The notes beneath the pieces were generated by a model that was given only the letters and a program-made list of their open reading frames with translations, ran no database searches and had not been told where the DNA came from. Positions 5,694 through 12,338 of a stretch of 12,668 nt of DNA are shown here, one piece after another. This DNA comes from Citromicrobium sp. (GTDB lineage Bacteria; Pseudomonadota; Alphaproteobacteria; Sphingomonadales; Sphingomonadaceae): the NCBI GenBank assembly GCA_003248395.1, contig QFNA01000106.1, positions 1-12,668 of the forward strand, in the 5' to 3' direction. How positions within the stretch are numbered: position 1 is the first letter of the stretch; every line of letters begins with the position of its first letter. Made by a program: the position numbers and the translations under genes.

Positions 5694-8431
5694 GAGTCTT
5701 CTTTCTCCGCAACACTTTCCGTCGGCGTCCCAACACCCATCGCGACCCGCTGTAAAGCCTCTTCGAGTGTCAGGCGGATGACGGGTGTTCCGTACGGGAA
5801 TGCCGACAGCAGGCGACTGGGGAATGCGCTCGAAAGCACGACGAAATGACCCGAATCCTCGCGCGTGCGGATCAGCCGTCCGAAGGCCTGCGCCAGCCGC
5901 GCGCGGATGATCCGGTCGTCATGGCGCTGGGCTCCGCCTTCCTCCTCGGCCGCCGCCGCCCGCCGTGCACGGTGGAGGATGGTGGGGCGCGGCCAAGGCA
6001 CGCTTTCCATCACCACGCAGCGTAGCGATTCGCCCGGCACGTCTACCCCGTCGCGCAGCGCATCGGTGCCCAGCAGGCTCGCCCGCGGATCGTCGCGAAA
6101 GATGTCGGTCAGCGTGCCCGTGTCGATCGGATCGACATGCTGGGCGTACAGCGGCAACCCGCCCCGCGCCAGCCGGTCGGCGATCCGGCCATAGACCGCG
6201 CGCATCCGGCGGATCGCGGTGAACAGGCCGAGCACCCCGCCGCCGCTCGCCTCGATCAGCCGCGCATAGGCACCCGCCATCGCCGGAATGTCGCCCTTGC
6301 GGATGTCGGTCACGATCAGCACCTCGGCGCGCGTGGCGTAATCGAACGGGCTGTCCGCCTGCGCCGTTTTCGGGGCCAGTTCCAGATGCGGCGCCCCGCT
6401 CTTGGCGATGGCATGCGGCCAGTCGGGCCCGCTCTCGTCGCGATCGGTCAGCGTGGCGCTGGTCATCATCAGCCCGTGTGCGGGCTCCATCACCACTTTT
6501 GCGAAAGGCTTCATCGGGTCGAGCCAGTGGCGATGCAGCCCCACGTCGAATTCGCGCGCATCGTTCCGGTCGACCGCCAGCCAGTCGACGAATTCGGGGT
6601 CTGCCGGTCCGCCCAGCCGGCCCAGCAGCGCCTCCCAAGCCGCGACCAGGTCGATCCGCCACGCCAGCGAATGGCGCGCGCCCTCGATCCGTGCGCGGCC
6701 CTGTCCGTCGAGCCAGTCGGGCGCATCCTCCAGCACCGCCTCCAGCCGTCCCGCCAGCTTGAGCAGCGGCGTCCGCACCTCGGCCAGCGCCTGTGCCGCA
6801 ATGCCCGCCGCTTCGACCAGCTCGCCCGGCAATTGCGCCGCCTCGGTCTCGATGCCGTAGCCGGCTTCATGCCCGCTTTCGTCGCGCGCAAAGGTGGTCA
6901 GCCGGACCTGCGTCAGCAGCGCCTCCAGCGGCCCCAGCGGCGCGCCTTCCGCCAGTCGCCCCAGCCATCCGTCTGACGGCAGCGCATGCGCCGCCGCGAC
7001 CGCCGCTTCGATCGCATCGCCGCCCGCCTCGTCATAGCTCGCGACATCGGCCAGCCGCGCCGCCAGCCCGCGCCGCCGTCCACGATTGGCTTTCTCCGGC
7101 CCGACGATCCAGCGCCGCAGCTCGATCGCCTCCTGCCCGGTCAGCGCGGCGGAAAAGGTGCTGTCCGCCGCATCGAACACGTGATGCCCCTCGTCGAACA
7201 CGATCCGCGTCGGCCTGCCGCCCTGGTCGCGCCCGCGCGCCGCATTGACCATTACCAGCGCATGGTTGGCAATCACCAGGTCGGCCTGCGCCGCAGCGCG
7301 CGCGCTCCGCTCGATGAAGCATTTCCGGTAATGCGGGCACCCGGCATAGACGCACTCGCCGCGCTGGTCGGTCAGCGCCGCAATCCCGCGCTTGCGGAAC
7401 AGCGTGCCGAGCCAGCCGGGCAGGTCGCCGCCGATCATGTCGCCATCCTGCGAATAGGCGGCCCAGCGCGCCACCAGATGCGCCAGGATCGCCGGCCGCC
7501 CGGCAAAGCCGCCCTGGAGCGCATCCTCCAGGTTCAGCAGGCAGAGGTAATTCTCCCGCCCCTTGCGCACCACCACCGGCGGCGATCCGTCCTCGCGCGC
7601 GGCGGGCCAGGCGCGGGTGCTTTCCTGCCGCAACTGCCGCTGCAGGTTCTTGGTATAGGTGCTGACCCACACCGTCCCTCCCGACAGCTTCGCCCACAGC
7701 GAGGCAGGCGCAAGATAGCCCAGCGTCTTGCCGATCCCCGTGCCCGCCTGCGCCAGCAGCACATGCGGCCGCTTCTGCCGGTCGCGCGGGGCAAAGACGC
7801 TTCCGGCATTGCGCGAAAAGGCCCGCTGCCCCTCGCGCCGTTCGGCCCCTTCGCCGGTCAGCCGTTCGAGATGCGCCTCGATTTCGGGCTCCTCGATCAG
7901 CACCTGCGCGGGCTGGGGCCGCTCGGGCGTCTCCTCCCATTCGGGCAGGCGGCTGAACAGCCACTTTTCCGCCCGCTCCGGCCTTTGCACATGCGGCGCC
8001 AGCACACCCGCCCATGGCCAGCGCAACCGCGCCAGCGACTGCAGCGTCGACCACGCGCCCTCGCGCTGCGCCCACTCCGCACTCTCGCACGTCGCCACCA
8101 GCTCCCCCGCGGCCTTCTGCAGCAGCAGCGGCACATCGGCATCGTCGGCCGGCTCCTCCAGACCCAGCGCATGCGCAAGGCCCTTCGGCGTCGGCACGCA
8201 AAACTGCGCGGGGTGGACGAAGGCAAACAGCTCCAGCAGGTCGAGCCCGTTGAGATCGGGATAGCCCAGCCGGTTCGCCACCAGCGGCGCGTTCATCATC
8301 AACAGCGGCGTATCCGCCGCCGCCATCACCGCCTCGCCCTTCGAGCACCCGCGCGTCGCCCCATTCGCATCGCGCAGCCACGTACCGGCGTGGCTTGCAT
8401 GCAGGGCGGGCAGGGGGAGAAGCTGGCTCAC
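5690..8431 (-). CDS. DinG/XPD-like iron-sulfur ATP-dependent DNA helicase with a long N-terminal extension
   Basis: Superfamily 2 helicases of this type unwind DNA 5' to 3' and use an iron-sulfur cluster as a wedge; DinG clears R-loops and replication obstacles. The 913-residue product has Walker A AQAGTGIGKT at 227-236 and the DEAH-box variant DEGH at 413-416. Four cysteines between them can hold the cluster (Cys297, Cys360, Cys365, Cys371). DALRDGVDVPG and motif VI QAFGRLIR (848-855) lie near the C-terminus. Residues 1-200 precede the helicase core; residues 41-115 faintly resemble a DEDD exonuclease domain. The start is GTG at 8431, favoured because LPALHASHAG fits relatives' N-termini as I recall them; ATG 8326 (Met36) is the alternative. 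A LexA box lies 12 bases upstream, suggesting SOS induction. The sixA-like gene follows with a 4-bp overlap. Confidence 0.92.
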   Translation of the reverse strand: MSQLLPLPALHASHAGTWLRDANGATRGCSKGEAVMAAADTPLLMMNAPLVANRLGYPDLNGLDLLELFAFVHPAQFCVPTPKGLAHALGLEEPADDADVPLLLQKAAGELVATCESAEWAQREGAWSTLQSLARLRWPWAGVLAPHVQRPERAEKWLFSRLPEWEETPERPQPAQVLIEEPEIEAHLERLTGEGAERREGQRAFSRNAGSVFAPRDRQKRPHVLLAQAGTGIGKTLGYLAPASLWAKLSGGTVWVSTYTKNLQRQLRQESTRAWPAAREDGSPPVVVRKGRENYLCLLNLEDALQGGFAGRPAILAHLVARWAAYSQDGDMIGGDLPGWLGTLFRKRGIAALTDQRGECVYAGCPHYRKCFIERSARAAAQADLVIANHALVMVNAARGRDQGGRPTRIVFDEGHHVFDAADSTFSAALTGQEAIELRRWIVGPEKANRGRRRGLAARLADVASYDEAGGDAIEAAVAAAHALPSDGWLGRLAEGAPLGPLEALLTQVRLTTFARDESGHEAGYGIETEAAQLPGELVEAAGIAAQALAEVRTPLLKLAGRLEAVLEDAPDWLDGQGRARIEGARHSLAWRIDLVAAWEALLGRLGGPADPEFVDWLAVDRNDAREFDVGLHRHWLDPMKPFAKVVMEPAHGLMMTSATLTDRDESGPDWPHAIAKSGAPHLELAPKTAQADSPFDYATRAEVLIVTDIRKGDIPAMAGAYARLIEASGGGVLGLFTAIRRMRAVYGRIADRLARGGLPLYAQHVDPIDTGTLTDIFRDDPRASLLGTDALRDGVDVPGESLRCVVMESVPWPRPTILHRARRAAAAEEEGGAQRHDDRIIRARLAQAFGRLIRTREDSGHFVVLSSAFPSRLLSAFPYGTPVIRLTLEEALQRVAMGVGTPTESVAEKEDS

Positions 8432-8443
8432 CCCGCGGCGTTA

Positions 8444-8458
8444 GAACACAAACGGAAC
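8444..8458 (-). promoter_or_regulatory. LexA (SOS) box of the alphaproteobacterial type
   Basis: Read leftward, GTTCCGTTTGTGTTC is an exact GTTC-N7-GTTC direct repeat, the established LexA recognition pattern in alphaproteobacteria. It ends 12 bases before the helicase GTG. It also fills the spacer of a plausible promoter: TTGCCC and TCTAAC, 16 bases apart. LexA bound here would block transcription until DNA damage. The short leader means there is no ribosome-binding site before the GTG. The exact pattern is expected by chance about once in 65 kb per strand, so its placement before a DinG-type gene makes it persuasive. Confidence 0.7.
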
Positions 8459-8595
8459 GCGGGGCAAGGGGTGGGAGCAGCCTTGCGACGGGTTGCGTAG
8501 GTGACCGCCCATCGCGAAAGCGGGAAAGTGGTCGAAGGGCCGGAATTCGGGTGTTTGCTGTCTCTTCCTTTCCCGCATCCCAGCTTAAGCCCTCC

Positions 8596-8620
8596 CGTCA
8601 TCCCAGCGAAAGCTGGGATC
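8596..8620 (+). repeat. 25-bp palindromic repeat, left copy
   Basis: The repeat starts CGTC and contains ATCCCAGC-GAAA-GCTGGGAT, perfect 8-bp arms around a GAAA loop. As RNA this would be a very stable GNRA tetraloop hairpin. It lies two bases beyond the GIY-YIG stop codon and could also end that transcript, although no T run follows. A partial unit, CATCCCAGC, occurs at 8576-8584. Confidence 0.85.
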
Positions 8621-8622
8621 GG

Positions 8623-8913
8623 TCACGGAATCGCGAGGTGCTGGAAAAGGTCGCTCCACTCCGGATTGGTTTGCTCGATCAGCTCGATCTTCCATGCGCG
8701 CTTCCACGCCTTCATCGCTTTTTCTCGGGTGATGGCATCGTGAATGTTTTCATGCGGTTCGGCATAGACCAAGCGGTCAAGGCCATAGCGGTGGCAGAAC
8801 GCAGAACCTTTGCCTTCCCGGTGCTGCACGATCCGGGCAGGCAGGTCGGCGGTGACCCCGATGTAAAGCACTCCATCGCGCTTGTTCGTCATGATGTAGA
8901 CCCAGCCACCCAT
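8623..8913 (-). CDS. Small stand-alone GIY-YIG nuclease domain protein
   Basis: The 96-residue product is a single GIY-YIG domain, a fold that cuts DNA with one active site. Visible elements in order are VYI at 5-7 and YIG at 17-19, the paired tyrosine motif that names the family. The catalytic Arg27 is in LPARIVQH, and the metal-binding Glu64 is in TREKAMKAWKR. NPEWSDL (83-89) is typical of the small stand-alone subgroup near YhbQ/UPF0213. No DNA-binding extension is attached, so specificity must come from the domain itself or a partner. ATG 8913 begins with the usual GGWVYIM; the frame continues upstream through the right palindrome but without family similarity. It is the only gene between two inverted palindromes. 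Many such genes are scattered through proteobacterial genomes and their role is unsettled. Confidence 0.9.
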   Translation of the reverse strand: MGGWVYIMTNKRDGVLYIGVTADLPARIVQHREGKGSAFCHRYGLDRLVYAEPHENIHDAITREKAMKAWKRAWKIELIEQTNPEWSDLFQHLAIP

Positions 8914-8941
8914 TTTTTGGCCTATACACAAGGCGGAGAGC

Positions 8942-8966
8942 GATCCCAGCTTTCGCTGGGATGACG
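8942..8966 (-). repeat. 25-bp palindromic repeat, right copy (inverted)
   Basis: This is an exact reverse complement of the 25 bases at 8596-8620, including the GAAA loop, read on the minus strand. It lies 28 bases upstream of the GIY-YIG start codon, so it would be in that gene's leader or promoter. The asymmetric ends (CGTC outside, ATC inside) fix its orientation toward the gene, mirroring the left copy. Confidence 0.85.
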
Positions 8967-9156
8967 TTAGGTGCATGGTCGCTCCTGATCTGCGATCTCT
9001 TCTTGGCGACTTTGCCAGTCGCACTGCAAGCAAGGTTCAGCGCCTTTCTCCGATCCACTTGATGACCCGTGCAATCAGTGTGCCCTCCGCCCACCCACCA
9101 CGCCCCCGCACACTTCGCACTTGCGAAAGGGGCACGCAGCGGCAAAGGGTTCGCGC

Positions 9157-10785
9157 ATGAGCATGACCGATCTGATCGCCGCCGCGCGCGTGTCCAAGGC
9201 CTGGCCGTTCCAGGAGGCGCAGCGGCTGCTCAAACGCTATCCCGACGGCGCGAAGCCCGACGGCAGCCCGGTGCTCTTCGAAACCGGCTACGGCCCCAGC
9301 GGCCTGCCCCATATCGGCACTTTTCAGGAGGTGTTGCGCACCACGCTCGTCCGCCGCGCGTTCGAGGCGATGATCGGCGCGAAGCCCGAAGACGGCAAGA
9401 CCCGCCTCGTCGCCTTTTCCGACGATATGGACGGGCTGCGCAAGGTGCCCGACAACGTCCCCAATCCGGAATTGTTGCAGCAGAATTTGCACCTGCCGCT
9501 GTCGCGCGCGCCCAATCCGTTCGGTACGGAGCATGAAAGCTTCGCCGCGCACAACAATGCCAGATTGCGCGAATTCCTCGACCGCTTCGGCTTCGAATAT
9601 GAATTCGTCGCCGCGAGCGACCGCTACAATGCGGGTGCCTTCGACGAGGCGCTGAAGCAGGTCCTGCGCAAGAACGACGCGATCCTCGACATCATGTTGC
9701 CGACGCTGCGCGAGGAACGGCGCAAGACCTATTCGCCCGTCCTGCCGATCAGCCCCGCTACCGGCCGCGTCCTGCAGGTGCCGGTCGAGGTCGTCGATGC
9801 CGAAGCCGGCACGATCCGCTTCACCGACGAGGACGGCACTCTGGTCGAACAGTCGGCGCTGGGCGGCAAGTCCAAGCTACAGTGGAAGGTCGACTGGGCG
9901 ATGCGCTGGTATGCGCTGGGCGTCGATTACGAGATGTACGGCAAGGATCTGACCGACAGCGGTGTGCAATCGGGCAAGATCGTGCAGGCGCTCGGCGGTC
10001 GCAAGCCCGAGGGGCTAATCTACGAGATGTTCCTCGACCAGAATGGCGAGAAGATCTCCAAGTCGAAAGGCAACGGCCTTTCGATCGAGGAATGGCTGCA
10101 ATATGGCAGCGAGGAGAGCCTCGGCTTCTTCATCTTCCCCAATCCCAAGAGCGCCAAGCAATTGCACGTCGGCGTGATCCCGCGCGCGGTGGACGATTAC
10201 TGGCAGTTCCGCGAACGGCTGGCCGAACAGGAGCTCGACAAGCAGCTCGGCAATCCCGTGTGGCACCTGGCGCGCGCCAATGGCGGGTTCGAAGGCAGCG
10301 AGGCGCCGGGGGCGGGCGACAGCCTGCCGGTGACCTATGGCCTGCTGCTGAACCTCGCCAGCGTCCTGGGTGCGGAGGCGAGCGAAGCCTCGCTGCGCGA
10401 CTATCTGGAAAGCTATATCGGCGCGGGAAAAATCACGCCCGAGCTCGACAGGCTTATCGGCACCGCGGTCGCCTATACGCGCGACTATATCGTGCCGACC
10501 CTGTCCAAGCGCGCGCCCACGCCGAACGAGGCGGCTGCGCTGGCGGCACTCGACGCGTATCTCGCCGATGCAGCTGAAGATACCAGTGCCGAGGATCTGC
10601 AGACGCAGGTCTATGAAATCGGCAAGCGCGAAGAGTTCGGCTTCGAGAACCTGCGCGACTGGTTCAAGGCGCTGTACCAGACGCTGCTCGGCAGCGAGCA
10701 GGGCCCGCGCATGGGCAGCTTCATCGCGCTCTATGGGGTCAAGAACAGTCGCAAGCTGATTGCCGAGGCGCTGGCCCGGGCGTGA
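9157..10785 (+). CDS. lysK: Lysine--tRNA ligase, class I
   Basis: LysK charges tRNA-Lys with lysine. Alphaproteobacteria and archaea use this class I form in place of the class II LysS of most bacteria. The 542-residue product has the HIGH-type ATP motif PHIGTF at 51-56 and the KMSKS-type loop KISKSKGN at 299-306. Between them is LQWKVDWAMRWYALGVDYEMYGKDL, about 241-265, which is characteristic of class I LysRS. The C-terminal half, about 340-542, is the helical anticodon-binding region. The ATG at 9157 is preceded by AAAGGG at 9144-9149. Reading on to a TTG at 9121 adds residues unlike the family, and a second ATG at 9163 is a minor alternative. It appears monocistronic. The GIY-YIG cassette occupies part of its upstream region, and I could not pick a convincing promoter. 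Confidence 0.96.
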   Translation: MSMTDLIAAARVSKAWPFQEAQRLLKRYPDGAKPDGSPVLFETGYGPSGLPHIGTFQEVLRTTLVRRAFEAMIGAKPEDGKTRLVAFSDDMDGLRKVPDNVPNPELLQQNLHLPLSRAPNPFGTEHESFAAHNNARLREFLDRFGFEYEFVAASDRYNAGAFDEALKQVLRKNDAILDIMLPTLREERRKTYSPVLPISPATGRVLQVPVEVVDAEAGTIRFTDEDGTLVEQSALGGKSKLQWKVDWAMRWYALGVDYEMYGKDLTDSGVQSGKIVQALGGRKPEGLIYEMFLDQNGEKISKSKGNGLSIEEWLQYGSEESLGFFIFPNPKSAKQLHVGVIPRAVDDYWQFRERLAEQELDKQLGNPVWHLARANGGFEGSEAPGAGDSLPVTYGLLLNLASVLGAEASEASLRDYLESYIGAGKITPELDRLIGTAVAYTRDYIVPTLSKRAPTPNEAAALAALDAYLADAAEDTSAEDLQTQVYEIGKREEFGFENLRDWFKALYQTLLGSEQGPRMGSFIALYGVKNSRKLIAEALARA

Positions 10786-10797
10786 CCCGGCGCCCCG

Positions 10798-10905
10798 TTA
10801 GCTGCCGAACCAGCGCATTAATGCGAAGGTAATCGGAGAATAGAACAGGCACCACGCCGCTAAGGCGACCAGGGCGGCGATGCCGATGACCTGGGAAAAT
10901 CTCAA
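10798..10905 (-). CDS. Probable 35-residue single-pass membrane peptide
   Basis: A short frame on the minus strand begins at TTG 10905. It is preceded by GGGGAG, six bases before the start, and ends at TAA 10798, twelve bases past the lysK stop. The product opens MRFSQVIG, runs hydrophobic from about Val6 to Met30 (rich in Ala, Leu and Ile, with Trp18, Cys19 and Tyr22) and ends with the basic-aromatic RWFGS. One membrane helix with a positively charged end is the obvious reading. I do not recognise a family. The good ribosome-binding site and the sensible composition argue for a real gene; the TTG start and the small size argue for caution. It is convergent with lysK, and 10906-11028 upstream holds nothing else I can identify. 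Confidence 0.45.
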   Translation of the reverse strand: MRFSQVIGIAALVALAAWCLFYSPITFALMRWFGS

Positions 10906-11028
10906 CGCTTGCTCCCCCTCGCGCCTGTTCCTGCCATGCTGCGGATAAGCACCGCATCCGTCGCAACGTGCCGCCGGTCAATCGCGATCGCGTATCGCGC
11001 CTGCACATAGGCGCTTGGGGGCAACGCG

Positions 11029-11618
11029 TCAGCTATGCGATCGCGTCCGATACCATTTCGTCAGCACGTATTTCGAACCCTTCACGACGGGCGTGCCCGC
11101 ATGCATCGTATCGATGTTCGGCTCGCCATCGGGGGTCGCATTGTTCCAGATCAGCAACACGCCGGGCTTGGGTTCGATAGACAGATTGGCATGCGTGAAA
11201 TGCGTATCGCCGCCTTCCTCGACCGCATTCAGGAATGCCATCGCGGTCCAGCTGCGCTGGCCGCCGCGCTTTTCCTCGGTCTTCCAGTATTCCTGGTCGG
11301 TATAGAACCAGTCGTTATGCGGCTTGAACTCCTGTCCGGGCAGGTAACGCTGCCCCTGGATGCTCTCGCCCCAGTCGGGCTCCATGCCCAGCAGGTCGTC
11401 CATGCCGTCAGGTGCAACTCGCTGGGCTTTGCGATCGCGTCGGTCATCTCGATGAACCGCGTGCACTCCGCCGCGCTGAGGAAATCGCCAACAGCGTAGA
11501 TTTCGGCGATATCGGTCGGGATCTTGTAGATCGAGGGATCGGCTTCCAGCCGCTCGCGCACGCGTTTGCCCAGACGCTTGAGCGCGGTGCGGTCCGGATT
11601 GTGTTTCGGTACGTCCAT
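11029..11618 (-). pseudogene. Prolyl 4-hydroxylase-type 2-oxoglutarate/iron dioxygenase gene, frameshifted with internal loss
   Basis: These enzymes use Fe(II), oxygen and 2-oxoglutarate to hydroxylate substrates. The start ATG 11618 gives 69 normal N-terminal residues (MDVPKHNPDR ... AKPSELH, ending near 11412). The frame then turns to nonsense. The family sequence resumes in another frame at about 11403 with MDDLLGMEPDWGESIQGQRY and continues to the stop at 11029. This second part keeps the iron ligands: the HxD pair in KPHNDWF (codons at 11319-11311) and the His in MHAGTPV. The 2-oxoglutarate lysine in LTKWYR is also present. Relatives have about 28-30 more residues at the break, including the usual RTSYSG-like segment. 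So this is a deletion plus frameshift, not a single-base error. No intact enzyme can be made as read. Confidence 0.75.
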
Positions 11619-11716
11619 GTCCGATTTGTTAGCAAGTCGTTCGCGCTCCGCAAGACACCGGCTTGCCGGTTTTGCGCAACACGTTAGGTTCGGCGGATAA
11701 TTTCAGGAGACGCGCA

Positions 11717-12271
11717 ATGGCTACGACTATCGACACGCAGCGCCGCTATTCGGTCGGGGCGATGATCTTCCACTGGCTGATCGCGATTCTCGTCATCATG
11801 AACTGGCAGATCGTCGAACGGGCGCACGATCTGGAAGGTCCGCTGCGCGGCGAGGTGATGGGCTATCACAAGGCGTGGGGCATCACGATCCTCGTGCTTA
11901 CCGTCGGGCGCCTCCTGTGGCGCTGGGCGCACCCTGTACCGCCCCTGCCGTCGAATCTGGCCGCTTGGGAAAAAACGCTCGCGCGCGTGGTCCACGTGAT
12001 TTTCTACGTCCTGCTTATCGGTCTCCCGCTCGGCGGCTGGATCGCCAATTCGCTCACCGGTCGCGAGCTCGATTATTTCGGCCTGTTCACCATTCCCGCG
12101 CTGCCGGTCGGACAGAACGAGGAGCTCGGCGGCTCGATCTTCGATCTCCATGCGCTCGGCGGGCAGATCTTCCTCTATCTCATCGCGCTCCACGTCCTGG
12201 GTGCGCTCAAGCACACATTCTTCGACCGGAATGGCGGGATCTTCCGCATGCTGCCTTTTGGCAAGGTCTGA
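11717..12271 (+). CDS. Cytochrome b561 family protein (diheme membrane electron carrier)
   Basis: Bacterial cytochrome b561 proteins are four-helix inner-membrane diheme proteins; E. coli CybB oxidises ubiquinol and passes electrons to superoxide. The 184-residue product has hydrophobic segments at about 14-32, 52-70, 92-112 and 146-165. The expected heme-ligand histidines are His19 (FHW), His51 (GYHKAWG), His145 (DLHALGG) and His159 (ALHVLG). The ATG at 11717 has a strong ribosome-binding site, AGGAGA at 11705-11710, six bases upstream; the frame is open to 11663, but without such a signal. It is divergent from the broken dioxygenase gene and convergent with the RcnB-like gene. The electron donor and acceptor cannot be told from sequence. 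Confidence 0.92.
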   Translation: MATTIDTQRRYSVGAMIFHWLIAILVIMNWQIVERAHDLEGPLRGEVMGYHKAWGITILVLTVGRLLWRWAHPVPPLPSNLAAWEKTLARVVHVIFYVLLIGLPLGGWIANSLTGRELDYFGLFTIPALPVGQNEELGGSIFDLHALGGQIFLYLIALHVLGALKHTFFDRNGGIFRMLPFGKV

Positions 12272-12285
12272 CGGCCTGCACGAAA

Positions 12286-12316
12286 AAGGCCCCGCAAGCC
12301 AAAGCTGCGGGGCCTT
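12286..12316 (-). terminator. Strong hairpin terminator between convergent genes
   Basis: AAGGCCCCGCA (12286-12296) and TGCGGGGCCTT (12306-12316) form a perfect 11-bp stem with a 9-base loop. Read leftward, the A run 12283-12287 becomes a T run right after the stem, so it is a classical intrinsic terminator for the RcnB-like gene. In the plus direction only TT follows, so it would end the cytochrome b561 transcript less well. Confidence 0.85.
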
Positions 12317-12338
12317 GCACATCGTCTTGGCTGGCGAC

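Larger units (their letters stand above)
8596..8966. mobile_element. Putative GIY-YIG cassette bounded by inverted palindromic repeats
   Basis: A single GIY-YIG nuclease gene is enclosed by two identical 25-bp sequences in opposite orientation, at 8596-8620 and 8942-8966. The unit is 371 bp and sits between the divergent helicase and lysK genes, where it breaks neither. The layout parallels REP/RAYT units, in which a gene is flanked by inverted REP palindromes, but no transposase is present. I see no target-site duplication: outer flanks are CCCTCC and TTAGGT. Mobility is inference from the architecture. Confidence 0.5.

Noticed and set aside
6986..8500. A 504-codon open frame on the plus strand opposite the helicase
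   Set aside because: It mirrors the helicase codons, is Arg/Gln/Pro-rich, has no motif and overlaps the LexA box and helicase start.
8590..8972. Target-site duplication around the GIY-YIG cassette
   Set aside because: The bases outside the two palindromes (CCCTCC and TTAGGT) do not match.
9006..9022. Small hairpin GCGACT-TTGCC-AGTCGC upstream of lysK as a riboswitch or attenuator
   Set aside because: It is an isolated 6-bp stem without a T run or conserved riboswitch elements.
9121..9156. TTG start giving LysK twelve extra residues
   Set aside because: The extension is unlike LysK N-termini, and ATG 9157 has AAAGGG at suitable spacing.
11657..11673. Palindrome ACCGGC-TT-GCCGGT followed by TTT before cytochrome b561, as operator or terminator
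   Set aside because: The stem is short and made only of common GC-rich words, with no supporting second copy.
11672..11701. TTGCGC / GATAAT as a promoter for cytochrome b561
   Set aside because: The -10 is so close to the gene that the expected transcription start would fall inside the strong ribosome-binding site, so the match is doubtful.
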